From: Chondrilla cf. caribensis
Lineage: Eukaryota; Porifera; Demospongiae; Chondrillida; Chondrillidae
Direction: 5' to 3'
DNA: 64,000 nt
NCBI GenBank assembly: GCA_964020155.1
Contig: OZ026560.1
Span: 5,053,873 to 5,117,872 of the forward strand
The position numbers were made by a program, and so were the translations under genes. Numbering within the stretch: the stretch's first letter is position 1; every line of letters begins with the position of its first letter. Of the stretch, positions 1 through 11,800 are shown in pieces. The notes under the pieces are model-generated. The model was not told the DNA's origin. It made no database searches and saw nothing but the letters and a program-made list of their open reading frames with translations.

Positions 1-449
1 GTGTCCGTCAGTACCACAATGTGTAGTAGACCTCTCTGCAGGATTCTTTGGACTTCTTGTATCTTACTGCATATGCGTTGTGTTTGTTACTAAATTAGAC
101 TTCTAAGAACTGTGAACTTTATACTTATCAGTGATGAGAATACTGTTACAGTTAAATTCTGTGATATGACATTTGGTATAGTGTATAATAAGCTGAGTAG
201 CTCAAGATTTGCTATATACAGTGGAACATCTAACCAGAATTTGTCTGCTGTAAAAGTTATTCACTCTTCAGAGATGAAGAATGTAATGGCATTATAGCCT
301 TTGTTGCTATAGGAGGCATCCTTCAAAAGGAGGTTATAAATGTCTAGGGTGTCCTATAATAGAGGGTACACTGTATTTGTGCTCAAATTAATATCACAGA
401 CCCTATAAGTGGTAAATCCAATCAATTCAGTAATTAAATATGAAATTGC
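1..449. other. Left-edge non-coding stretch
   Basis: No convincing exon or RNA gene is visible. The only open frame of note (112-297) has no recognisable domain and no splice-linked neighbour. The stretch lies downstream of KRTCAP2, whose stop is at 450-452 on the minus strand, so it probably contains that gene's 3' UTR and intergenic DNA. Confidence 0.4.
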
Positions 450-1191
450 CTATTTTCCTTTCGCTCTTCCTTTCTTTGGTACTTCTTCAATTTTAACTGG
501 AGCTGGTCCGTATAACTTGTGTGAGAGGATGTTGATGTAGTACAGGGCAATAATGGAGAAGATGACGCTACAAAGAATCAACAATACTTTGTGATACATC
601 ACATACTGGAGACTACCATGAGCTGTAGATCATGAGCAGCAGATGTAGTGACAACATACCACACAGTTGCTGACACACGATGAACTAGTCCGGACACCAC
701 TGCTGACACAACAATACATGCCAAGACTGCAGTGATTTGTGAATAAACCAAATGATAAACACTATCAAGCAACATACGGAAATACATGAATACCTTCTGG
801 GAATAATTTGGTTTGAAAACCTTTTCCGAACAGTATCGTCTCAACATTGGACACTCCCTATCAATGAGGAATTTATAATCATTGCAGTGACAAATGGTAG
901 GAGTGGGTTTACTATCTATTAAGTACATTTAAGTACGTCAGTCCCGTATCACGTACCGTCAAGAAAAATATAAAGAACCATGAACCTAGAAATCCACCCA
1001 AGATGGTCTGCAACTGTCCCGAAGACAGATGGTCCTTGAACATCTGCATTGTGCTGAAGATCAGAACACACAGCAGAAAGGACAATACAGACGAAGGTCC
1101 ACTGGGAAGAGCTACATAGATAAAGGTAAAACAGAATCAACTCGATAGGAACTTACAAAAATTGAAACGAAATAAAAAACAACTAACCCAT
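450..1191 (-). CDS. KRTCAP2: KRTCAP2/KCP2, oligosaccharyltransferase complex subunit
   Basis: Small multi-pass ER membrane subunit of the oligosaccharyltransferase that N-glycosylates proteins at the Sec61 translocon. Five exons join in phase: complement(450..612, 660..726, 794..857, 957..1111, 1188..1191), giving 150 residues, close to the human length. The first exon holds only ATG plus one base. Family landmarks seen: an N-terminal helix ending STMQMF, then GGFLGSWFF, then LFGKGFQTKLFPE, then SGLVHRVSAT, then ALYYINILSHKLYG and a lysine-rich tail. Order and spacing match animal KRTCAP2. Introns are 47-100 bp with GT-AG ends. It is divergent from RPL30, with 121 bp between start codons. The tiny first exon is the least certain part; an alternative upstream ATG at about 1280 gives a frame that does not join exon 2. 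Confidence 0.88.
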
Positions 1192-1312
1192 TGTTTAACC
1201 AGTAACCACACGTGATACTGAGCATGCGCAGATTGATATACACTAACCCACGTGTTGTTTGTCGGGACACCATTTTATTTCGTGGAGCAAGTTTCTGCCG
1301 AGAAGCGAAAAG
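1192..1312. promoter_or_regulatory. Shared divergent promoter of KRTCAP2 and RPL30
   Basis: Only 121 bp separate the two start codons, so the core promoters of both housekeeping genes must lie here or overlap their first exons. It contains two CACGTG-like E-box sites (around 1207 and 1250) and no clear TATA box. The bidirectional promoter role is inferred from geometry. Confidence 0.5.
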
Positions 1313-1883
1313 ATGACGAAGACTACACAGAAGCAGACAGCGGCAAAATCCTCTGTTAGTTGTATTCATTATGATCCATGATTGATTGAGTTACTTGAAA
1401 TTGATTGTGGGTTGATAACTTTACAGAAAAAGGCTATGGAGAGTATTAACGCTCGATTACAGCTTGTAATGAAGAGTGGGAAGTACACACTTGGATACAA
1501 GACAACTTTAAAGACTCTGAGACAAGGAAAGGCGAAATTAGTCATTCTAGCGAACAACTCTCCTCCTTTAACGTTAGTTTATCCATAGCTATTCTAAACC
1601 ACGTATAGTGCTGTCTTCTATTTGTATTTATGAAACTATGTTTGGCAGCATGATCGTCTTCGCTGTATGAAAGAAAATGTTCTTCATCTTTTGCAGGAAA
1701 AGTGAAATAGAATACTATGCGATGTTAGCAAAGACTGGGGTTCATTATTATTCCGGAGATAACGTTTCTCTTGGTACAGCATGTGGGAAGTACTTTAGAG
1801 TGGGAGCTTTGGCCATTACTGATCCTGGTGACTCGGACATCATCAGATCAGCACCCAAAGCAGAAGAGCAGCCATCCAGTTAA
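1313..1883 (+). CDS. RPL30: 60S ribosomal protein L30 (eL30)
   Basis: Component of the large ribosomal subunit. Exons join(1313..1354, 1427..1572, 1697..1883) give 124 residues with a stop at 1881-1883. Recognised stretches: [57 protein letters not shown] and [10 protein letters not shown], all in the order of the eL30 fold. The start at 1313 fits the short, lysine-rich N terminus typical of the family. Introns are 72 and 124 bp; I looked for C/D-box snoRNA signals in them and saw none. Its 3' end converges on CKS1. Confidence 0.97.
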
Positions 1884-2476
1884 TTGGACAAATGTTCTTT
1901 TTTACAATGTGAAATTCTTGAATAATAATGATAATCCTGTGATTGTGCAATTTGCAAATTATATTCACAGAACCTCACAACTCAATCGGACTGATAATGT
2001 ATTGTACTATTGACAATAACGTGGTCTACTCTACTTCTTACAATATTGACTATCCTGTGGTAATGTTGTTCACTATTATCCTCCAGCTTTCTCTGTTGGA
2101 AGTGCACTATTGGTGTTGGAGTTTCTATATGACCAAGTACTTAGCATTACAACTTCTATTTCTGAGAAAGTTGCTTGAAGTATCAATTGATCCTTGCAAT
2201 GCAAGAAGGTACTTCTTGGCAGCAACTTCTAGTGTAGCTAGTTGTGAGGTAAATTCGTAAGTCCTCCAAATTAATGTACACATACTGTAGCGATCAACTC
2301 ACAACTTGCAATTACAACTGCCGGACGCAATAAAACAACTACGTAATGACAACATCAGTTTTAATAGATAAGCACATAAACCTTAGACAGGGAAAATCTC
2401 ATAAAATTGATGTAACCGCAGGTTCGAATGCTAAAGAGTAGCCCATGGGTCCATTGGAAAGTGGCATTGTCTCAGT
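1884..2476. other. Convergent intergenic region, RPL30 / CKS1
   Basis: 593 bp between the two stop codons. It holds several small open frames (for example 1943-2260) with no family resemblance and AT-rich sequence consistent with two 3' UTRs. No RNA gene or repeat was recognised. Confidence 0.5.
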
Positions 2477-2801
2477 TCATCGCGCTCTACTCTGTTGACC
2501 TTTGGAGGAAGTGATAGCTCTTCGGAAGAGGAGAATATGAGGCTCTGGAGCGTGAAACATGTAATGGATCCATCCTTGAGACTGCTGTACTCCTAACTTT
2601 CGCCATTCTTCTTCGCTCATTAAATGATTTCTTGGTACCAATTTGGCGATTTCCTTTGGCAGCATAACATGCCTAGTGAAAAGTAAATACGCATCTTTCA
2701 TATATCAACGAGAACAACGTCTGTAGTTTCGCCTAAACCTACCTGTACTCGTATATATCGTCGTAGTATCTATCGGAATAGTAGATGTTCTTCACTGACA
2801 T
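2477..2801 (-). CDS. CKS1B: Cyclin-dependent kinase regulatory subunit CKS1
   Basis: Small phospho-binding adaptor of CDK-cyclin complexes. complement(join(2477..2672, 2743..2801)) gives 84 residues, the usual CKS length. Exon 1 carries [10 protein letters not shown] and ends in the codon for the R of RHVMLP; exon 2 carries [33 protein letters not shown] and [16 protein letters not shown], including the beta-hinge HxPEPH motif of strand exchange. The 70-bp intron has GT-AG ends. The gene is divergent from DIS3L (117 bp between start codons). The symbol follows the vertebrate orthologue; animals with a single gene often call it CKS1. Confidence 0.95.
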
Positions 2802-2918
2802 GCCGCTCTCTCCAGTTGCTGTAGACAGACAGTTTCAGACGTCAAGTGCTCCGCCGCTCAATTTGAAACTACACCTCGTTTTTGATTGGCGGAATAGCAT
2901 GCGACAATCATGTGACCT
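2802..2918. promoter_or_regulatory. Shared divergent promoter of CKS1 and DIS3L
   Basis: 117 bp between divergent start codons. A reverse CCAAT box (GATTGG) lies near 2884. No TATA box was seen. A cell-cycle subunit and an exonuclease gene would share this control region; this is inferred from spacing only. Confidence 0.45.
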
Positions 2919-5556
2919 ATGGACGTCCCCTTATCCAGCAGTCAATTCCTCGACAGAAACAATCGAACGTTTTACCTCAAAACGAGAAGATCTTCATCCA
3001 AAAATAATGTAACGATTGTGAGGGAGCAATACCTTAGAGACGACATTCCCTGCTATTCTCCTCACTGTCATGTGTGTCCCACACATCAATCCGAGTACAG
3101 CACCATAGGTAACGTTATTGGCATCAGTGAATGAGTTGTCCTTCACAAGATATCCACGTTCATTAGGGATGCTGCCGAGTGAAGCTACTCACTACATCAT
3201 ACCAGTGGCTGGAGTGGTCGGTCCGTATTTGGAGATATTTGATAGCCCCTCCATCACCGGGATAGTCATGCTGCAGACAGTAGTGTCTTCTGTGAAAGAA
3301 AGTGTAGGAAGCAGGTCATACCAGAGACTGAAAGCTCTAGTAAAGCAGGAAAGAAAGAAAAGTATATATTTCTCTAATGAGTTACACATGCAGACTTATG
3401 TGAATGCTTCTGCAGAGTCAGATTGGAGTTGGTGTAAAAGGTGTGCGGTGTTTGTTACCGAATACAGTGTCTGTCACCCAATATGATGTCTGTCAAGCAA
3501 TGTGGTGTCTGTCACCCAGTGTGGTGTCTGTCACCCAGTGTGGTGTCTGTCACCCAGTGTGGTGTCTGTCACTTAATCCGGTGTCTGTCACATAATGTAT
3601 TTGTATTGGATGTTTTTCCACAACTGTCACTCATAATTTCGTAGCCTTGTCTGGACAGCAGCTTGCTGGTATGCCAATCACCTTACAATGGTGGACATAG
3701 TCGTTTTAGTTGATTCTCCAGAAGAATGGGAATGTGTTAGTGTTTGCAGTTTGCAGTTACTTCATCAATTTTCTGTTTGAAAGTGTAGCATTTTCCCCAC
3801 ACCTCCAGAACACCACTCCTGGCAACCTCCGTGTGCTGACATTGAAGCAATACTTGGAAGAGTTCCATTCTGAATTGATAGCACAGTATATGTCGATGAA
3901 AACCAGTTTGGAAACAGAGTGTAGAGGTTAGAATTCAAAATGGAAACATATCCAACACTGTCTTCAAAGTTTGCTACTTTGTTGTAGAGGACAAACATTA
4001 TGTTCCTCATCTGTCAAGATGTGCTTTGCTAGAAGGAATTGCCATGGTGAGAGGATGTGTGGGGAGATCTGTGTATCTCTTGTGACTTCATTCACTCCCT
4101 TAGGGACGTCTCTTCTCTGGAACTCTTCATGTCAACAAAAGAAGGACGTCAGTAGCTTATGTCAAGTTGAACTCTTCTGCTCCATTTGAAGGAGACATCT
4201 TAATTGAGGGGACCCTTGATCGGTACTCCGCCCCCGCTGTCATCTGCTTGTCTCCTGGTGTCATCCTGGGTCTTTGTCTTATGATAGGAATAGGGCTATT
4301 CATGGAGATGTCGTTGCAGTTGAAATAATTGGAAAATTGCAAGGAGAACATGACTTGGAAATGGAAATTTCTGAAGAACAAAGTGAGACACCTTCTACTT
4401 TGAGCGGTGTATTGTCCACTGACTACTCCTGTCTCATCTAGAGGGAAAGGTTTGTGGAAAGATAGTGGGTATTTTGGAGCGCCGCTCTGCGGAACATGTG
4501 GTAGTGTTTCCTGTGAGTCTGGTGTGTGTTTGTGTGTATTAAGACACTCACTATTGTATGTATGTCCATCCTAGGAAATAGAGGCATCATCATCAAATAA
4601 AGCTACAATGGTGTGTGTGTGTGTGTGTGCGTGTGCATGTGTGTGTGTGGGTGTGTGTTGGTGTGTGTGTGTCCACACAGTTTAGCTGTATGTTGCCCTC
4701 CTTCAGGTCCTTGTGGTGCCTTATGATGTTCGAATACCCAAGGTGCGCATTAGTACACACCTGACTGAAGAGCTAAGGAACTACAGGTATGGCCCTTGTG
4801 TACTCTACATGTACAAGTACTGTGCTCGACCTTTGACCCCAAGCCCCTCCCCCTTCATTGGTAGGATATTGATTAGAGTGGATGGGTGGGAGGCGGGGTC
4901 CCAGTATCCACACGGTCACTTTGTGTGCAGTCTGGGCCCGATTGGTGACACGGAGACAGAGACTAAAGCTATCCTCATAACACATGGACTCATGTCACAA
5001 CCCTTCACCAAAGCACAGGTGGGTTGATATCTCTCCTGTTCCACTCCTTGCTGGTCTATAGGCACCTGGGATATGTTGCTACAGCTAGCTGAGCTGCCCC
5101 CTGAAGATTGGAGCCTCACGGATGAAGAACTGTCTAAGAGGAGGGATTTGAGGTGGACTAAACTGTTACTGTGTGGTCTTGTCATGTGACTGTCAACTCC
5201 GCCCACAGATCCTCCCATTTAGTGTTCAGTATCGACCCCAAGGGTTGTGAGGACATTGATGATGCAATGTCAGTGAGGTAAGAGGTCGTGGGTAGGGGGT
5301 GTTTGAGGGTGGGTGTGGGGATGTAGTGAGGTGAGGTGAGGTGAGGGTGAGTGTTGGGGCAGTGGTTAGGGTATGTGGTTAGGGTGTGATCAGAGGCGAG
5401 ATGAGGTGAGGTGTGTTGTTGAGAATAGCCTTTTGCTTGTGTAGGGTGAAGAAGAACGGCCATCTTGAACTGGGAGTGCACATTGCTGATGTATCTTACT
5501 TTGTTTCTTCTGGTTCACTCCTGGACCGAGAAGCTGCCTCAAGGTCAGTCTACTGG

Positions 5557-5646
<90 letters not shown>

Positions 5647-5661
5647 TGTGTGTTGTGTGTG

Positions 5662-5712
<51 letters not shown>

Positions 5713-7454
5713 TAATTATATGTACTTGAGTTGCCCTTGGTATAACACTAATGAGCAAACCTGGTTACCCAGGGCAACCACTGTGTACCTCCCCCATCGT
5801 CGCTATGACATGCTCCCCGGTCTACTGAGTACAGACCTGTGTTCTCTGTGGTCTGGTGTGGACAAGTGTGCTGTTAGTGTGCTGTGTGAGCTCGATTCAT
5901 CATGCGATGTCGTCAAGGTGTGGTTTGGACGAACAGTGATTCGCTCAAGCTACAAACTGACCTATGAGGTGAGGTGGGCTGTACGAACCCTGTATGTCAC
6001 GTGTGTGTCTTGTGAGAACCTAGCACTGCAGGTGGCACAGGCTATAGCCGACGTGGACAATCTTGATGCTGTCACTAATGAGATCAAGGAACTTGACACT
6101 CTGGATCGCTCTGCAAGAGAAGAGAAGTAGAGAGGGTGTTGGTTCGTGCAACTTGTTCAAAATCAAAGGATTTTTGTTGTTTGACATTCAGATTGGTAGA
6201 ACTGAAGGAAGCAATATGTGCTTTGATGACAGTTACGAGAAAATTGAAGCAAAAACGTAAAGAATTAGGAGCGTTAGACCTGGATACTGGTGAGGTGAAG
6301 ATCACAGTGAGCACTACAGATGAAAGAGTATCAGTGGAGGATATCGCCCCTTCCTCGTGGCCTGTGAGTGTGGTGGACAGTCTTAGAGGACACAGGTGAC
6401 CATGTAGTCTTGTCTCTCGCTGTCCCCTAGCCTTTGGAAATCCATGGTACTGTAGCCGAGTGCATGATACTGGCCAACCAGTTGGTAGCCAAAAGGATCC
6501 ACCAAGCTTTTCCTTCGTCAGCACTGGTGAGTGGGTATGTCCAGTCAGTGTATCCATGGTAACCCGGACGGTTTTTCCCACAGCTACGTGCTCATCCATC
6601 TCCTGATCCTGAAAACTTCACTCATCTTCAAAGACTAGCAGCCATCAAGGGTCAACACATTGACATCAGGTTGGTGGTATTTGTGCTTTTGTTAGTAAAC
6701 ATGACATGCATTGACCTGCCATCTGACATGCATTGACCTGCCATCTGACATGCATTGACCTGCCATCTGACATGCATTGACCTGCCATCTGACATGCATT
6801 GACCTGCCATCTGACATGCATTGACCTGCCATCTGACATGCATTGACCTGCCATCTGACATGCATTGATCTGCCATCCGACATTGACCTGCCATCAGACA
6901 TTGACCTACTAGGAGTGTTTGGATCATGTCAAGTGTTTGTTATTTCTCAGTTCAAACAAGGCTTTGGAGGCCTCACTGGTTAGGTGTGCCTCTGATGATA
7001 GTTTCCAGAAGATTGTAAAAATGTTGACAGTCCGTATGATGAGAAATGCGGTCTACTTCTCAACTGGTAGCCGAGACCCAGACCAGTTCTACCACTACGG
7101 ACTGGCACTGGACTTCTACACTCACTTCACATCTCCTATCAGACGATATGCTGACATTGTTGTGAGTGGGTGGAGTTGTGTCACTTAGCAGGGGTGTATT
7201 AGTGCTTGATCTTGACCTGTCAGGTGCATCGTATGCTGCTGGCTGCTGTTGGGGGTTCCCCAGGGAGCTTCCCACCCGGAGGCACTGCTGTGGACACCTT
7301 ATGCTCAAACCTCAACAGCAAAACCATTTCTTCCAAATCAGCTCAAATGCAGTCGCGTGAACTGTTCCAGTCATTGTTCTTCGGTGACAAGCGGTACAAA
7401 ATGGAGGGAGTAGTCATTGAGCTGAGAGATTGTGGAGTGACTGTGTCTGTGCTG

Positions 7455-7528
<74 letters not shown>

Positions 7529-8388
7529 ACTGGTATGACCAAGCATGTGATGCTCAATTAGGTATGGAGTGCAAGGAACTGTGTACCTCAAAGACAAGCA
7601 AGGGAGAGTACCCCAGCCCGACCTCTCTGGAGATGGGGTCACCTTTGGGGAAGGTATCTTCACATGTGAACCTAAAAGTGCTCTAGCTGTTTCTGTACAT
7701 GTACACTTGTACACCTGTGTTGTGGATCCCTGCACTTGTGTTGTGGATCTCTACACCTGTGTTGTAGATCTCTACACCTGTGTTGTAGATCTCTGCACTT
7801 GCATTATTTGTCCATACACTGATGTTGTGTGCTTGTGCACGTGTGTTGTATGTGTATTCAGCTGTGCTACACAGGTGTACTTTCATGTATCCATGTTTCA
7901 AGGTACATTTGAAGTGAATGATACATCAGTTAAAGTCAGCTATCCTGGAGGAGACTATACAATTACACTATTGGATCACCTGATGGTGTGTACTGTGTGT
8001 ACTGCATATACTGTATGTAGTGTGTGTACTGTATGTACTGTGTGTACTGTGTGTACTGTGTGTACTGTATGTACTGTATGCACTGTATGCACTGTATTTA
8101 CTGTATGTACTGTGTGTACTGTGTGTACTGTATGTACAGTGTGTACTGTGTGTACTATTTGTACTGTATGTACTGTATGTACTATATGTAGTGTATATAC
8201 TATGTGAATTGGATCTACGGTGTATACTTTCAGTACTGCACTTTGTTGATCTACATGACAGCTAATTTTGGACGTTGAAGTGTCCAGAGCTCATGGGCCT
8301 TCCTTTGTATTCCACCTAACGACCTGTGGTGCAATGAAGGTATCTGAAATCATTGACATGAAGCGAGGTGTCCAACAGACTGCACTTG

Positions 8389-8446
<58 letters not shown>

Positions 8447-8597
8447 ATGAGTGGAGGTGAGGTGTCGCAGTAGGTTAATGTTTCTTTTTGAATTGCAGTC
8501 AAATGTGGTGAAGACAGTCAGCAAGCCGAATCGTTCAAACCAACAGACCTTGTATGAAGTAGTTTCCACCCTCCATAAACTCAGCCTCGAAGATTGA
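2919..8597 (+). CDS. DIS3L: DIS3-like exonuclease 1 (cytoplasmic exosome RNase)
   Basis: 3'-5' RNase II-family subunit of the cytoplasmic RNA exosome. Twenty-four exons join in phase to 1,009 residues (human about 1,054): 2919..3108, 3167..3440, 3645..3735, 3809..3926, 3988..4046, 4104..4222, 4288..4406, 4442..4512, 4707..4786, 4865..5022, 5062..5152, 5209..5277, 5445..5543, 5773..5968, 6032..6126, 6192..6363, 6431..6526, 6584..6669, 6951..7161, 7224..7456, 7562..7653, 7903..7985, 8262..8390, 8499..8597. Order: [11 protein letters not shown] terminus, PIN-like domain, cold-shock/OB segments, RNB domain with [14 protein letters not shown] (metal-binding acidic cluster) and [19 protein letters not shown], then S1. 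The PIN segment reads [10 protein letters not shown] where active DIS3 has a catalytic Asp (LLPDTNV), so endonuclease activity is probably lost, as in human DIS3L. This and sequences such as RRYDMLP place it with DIS3L rather than DIS3. Confidence 0.95.
3470..3600. repeat. Intronic minisatellite, about 19-20-bp unit, DIS3L intron 2
   Basis: About six copies of a unit built on GTGTCTGTCACCCAGTGTG. It generates a spurious cysteine/valine-rich frame and lies wholly between exons 2 and 3. Confidence 0.8.
5556..5712. repeat. GT microsatellite, DIS3L intron
   Basis: About 155 bp of (GT)n with a few interruptions, between exons 13 and 14. Similar GT tracts occur in this gene at about 4610-4680, 7457-7530 and 8391-8446. 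Confidence 0.95.
6696..6905. repeat. 22-bp minisatellite, DIS3L intron
   Basis: About nine near-perfect head-to-tail copies of a 22-bp unit (TGACATGCATTGACCTGCCA core) between exons 18 and 19. The last two copies have lost the GCAT step. Open frames on the minus strand across it are artefacts of the repeat. Confidence 0.9.
7985..8205. repeat. 9-bp tandem repeat, DIS3L intron
   Basis: Over 20 copies of TACTGTGTG / TACTGTATG directly after the donor of exon 22. The array starts within a few bases of the splice donor. Confidence 0.9.
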
Positions 8598-8819
8598 GTA
8601 TATTTTGATTGTACAAAGTGAAAATTTGAAAATTAATAATGATACTCGTCGCCTGCCCACCATTCCCGGTTATAGATCACGTGAGCTGGAAGGCGGGGGC
8701 TGTCCCGACCTGTATGCTATCTAAGGAAAGTGTAAATATTTCAGCTTCTTTCGGTGTTGTGGTCCGAAAGAGTGTTTTGTTATAGATCGCTCACTGATAC
8801 GGACCATCGAGCAACAGAA

Positions 8820-11800
8820 ATGAGTACACTTGTAGGCTACAACGAACAAGGGTTCATAGAGAAGCCCGCCACGGGATGGCTGCACGAAGACCGGGATCTC
8901 ATTGACGGAAATTCTATCACATACTCGATTAGTGTGAGATTCGAGATGTTTGGACTGTGTCTCCCCCGATCTAGTCAGTTATGTTTCACTGGTCTCTCGC
9001 CGTGTAGTATGTGGGGGTGGTACCCGTGTTCGAGTCCATCAACGGGTGGAAGCAGGACCTTCGCACGGAGCTCGTTAGGTGAGTGGAGGCGGAGTGGACC
9101 GGTTGCCAGAGAACCGTAGAACGTTAATAGAAATGGTTCGTTCTATAGAGAAGCGATCGTCAGACTAGCAGACCACGCTCAGCTACTAACAGCTAACAAG
9201 AAAAGAAAGGTACATGTGGTGTGTTGGGCGTGGCCCACGACTGATCCTGTACATGTGGTGTGTTGGGCGTGGCCCACGACTGATCCTGTACATGTGGTGT
9301 GTTGGGCGTGGCCCACGACTTATCCTGTACATGTGGTGTGTTGGGTGTGGGCCATGACTGATCCTGTACATGTGGTGTGTTGGGCGTGGCCCACGACTTA
9401 TCCTGTACATGTGGTGTGTTGGGCGTGGCCCACGACTGATCCTGAACATGTGGTGTGTTCTCCAGGTGACGAAGAAGGTGCAGAAGGCTCTTGGTGGTCC
9501 CAGTAAGCAGTGGGGCTGCGAGTGCAAGCTGGCCATCAGCGTAGACAATTTTACTATCAAGAATGGTGTCAACAATCGGGTGAGTGCCTGACAGTCATTG
9601 TCCCTCACAGGCTTGTATCCTGTGGATATACGAATGTGGGTGTCCTCTTCTGTAGGAGATGTTCAAGCACCAATTAAATTCCATCTCGTTTGCTTCTGGT
9701 GGAGAAGGGGTGAGTGAAGTTATTCACAGAGATATGATATGCCTGTGTATCTGTATACTATGTGTTTTATCTGTGTAATATTGTATACTGTGTACAGGTG
9801 TGCGGTGTGTTATTTGCACAATTTGTAGGTATTTGTTTTTAATATCTGTCATGCTTTGACATTTTGTGCAGGTCACGATTGACTTTGTAGCATATGTTGG
9901 CAAGGACAGTCGATCTGGGAGAGGTGAATGAGGTCATGTGATTCTGGTTGCACCGTGCTATTAGAGGAATTCAGCTACATAATTCCTTCCCATGCCAAAC
10001 TGTGCCCATATGGTTATAGTATGATAGTGAAACCATAGAAGTGTTTTTTGTTGTTATTTGTTTATTTCTCCAACACGTGTAGGTTGTCACATATTTGAGT
10101 GTCCCCGGAAGTCCCACCTGGTGTTGCTGACCATGGGACAAGCCTTCGACCTGAGCTACAGAAGATTCAAGGCCAAAAAAGCTCAGCCCATCTCTGTGGA
10201 CCAGGGGTATGGGGGGGGGGGGGGGGGGTGACTACTTCAATTCGGTAGTTATGTGTTTACTTTTACGTGTGATAGACGTGACAACTGGGGGCCTGGAACA
10301 CCAGGTGCGGGCACTTACGAGGAATTCACTGTGAGTCAACTATTGGATATAATGCTTGTTTTGTTGTGACTAGAGTGTGTGTTTTCAGCGTTCCAATAAC
10401 AGAAGTATGATGCCTTCTGGCCAGGGTATCTATGACAATTCTTCTGTCAAAGGTGTGTTCACGTGCATTCACATGTACCCCATCTCATCAGTATATACTT
10501 ACTTTCTCATCCAACCAACTCCTCCTACTCCCTTCCCCACCTTTGCCCCTCCCACTCCCATCCCCACCTCTGCCCCTCCCATTCCATCCCTTTCCAACTG
10601 TACAGGATCAGCCAATGACTACGAGGCCTTCCCAAGGAGAAATGGTCTTGATTCTGACATGTACGGTACCACTGGAGGACCTCAGGAGAACATCTACGAC
10701 AACGGCATGGGTGGACGGAAGATGAAGAACAGTGATGATGGTATCTATGACAACGGGATGGGAAAGAGTTAGTGTTCTAGTTGTGACAATGATGTTGCCT
10801 TTAACCATTGCTGTGTTGTTTCCTAGACGATGGTATCTATGACAACCGTCCTGGTAATGCAGCAGAATACGAGGTTTCCCACTCCAACAGTGCGCACTAT
10901 AGTTTATACATTTCAACAATTATTGTCAAGTCAATTACATAATTAGCATTGTTATTTAATTCTTTGTAGGTAAAAAGGTATTTGATGACCCTACTTACGA
11001 GAGTGTAAAGGGAAGAGATGGCATTATGTACACACAAGATGGTATCTATGACAACGGACCAGCAGGTGAAACAGAATGAATGTGTGGTTGTCATGGCAAC
11101 ATTTCATCTCCTTTGTACTTTGTAGGAAGACAAGATGGTGTCTACGACAACACTCCCGGTCAGAGAAGACCAGGTGGTAAGAAAGATGACGGGATGGAGG
11201 AAGACCTTTATGGAGGAGTTGGTGGAGTGGATGAAGGAGTTTATGACACAGCTGGTGGAGTGAAGAAAGGAATGAAGTACAGCGAAGAAGGACTTTATGA
11301 CAACCCACTTGCTGGGAAAGGTGAGCTCAGTAGAGACCCAGTGGTTGCTAATGTGAGGGAATACATCTGTTCACATGCTCTGTACCATACCCCATGTGTG
11401 CACGTCCACAATGTGTGATAGTTCGAAAAATCCCCTCTTCAGGACAAAATGACGTCTATGACAACACTCCCGGTCAGAGAAGACCAGGTGGTAAGAAAGG
11501 TGATGGGATGGAGGAAGACATTTATGGAGGAGTTGGTGGAGTGGATGAAGGAGTCTATGACACAGCTGGTGGAGTGAAGAAAGGAATGAAGTACAGCGAA
11601 GAAGGACTTTATGACAACCCACTTGCTGGGAAAGGTGAGCTCAGTTTCGATGTAACACAACGAATTCTCTCTCAACTATGTTATGCTACTTTTTGTGTTG
11701 AAAGGGGGTGGTTACTTGCAGTTAGCCCCTACAAAGTGTAAATTGGTGACATTAGTCACTGAATGTCACACCAACCACCCTGCTCCACTGACAGAGTGTC

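Noticed and set aside
1355..1696. snoRNA genes in RPL30 and RPS15 introns
   Set aside because: No convincing C/D box pair or H/ACA layout was seen in these short introns.
5465..6130. 221-codon plus-strand frame with long CVCVCV tract
   Set aside because: A GT microsatellite intron links exons 13 and 14 of DIS3L in a chance frame; the true exons join across it in a different way.
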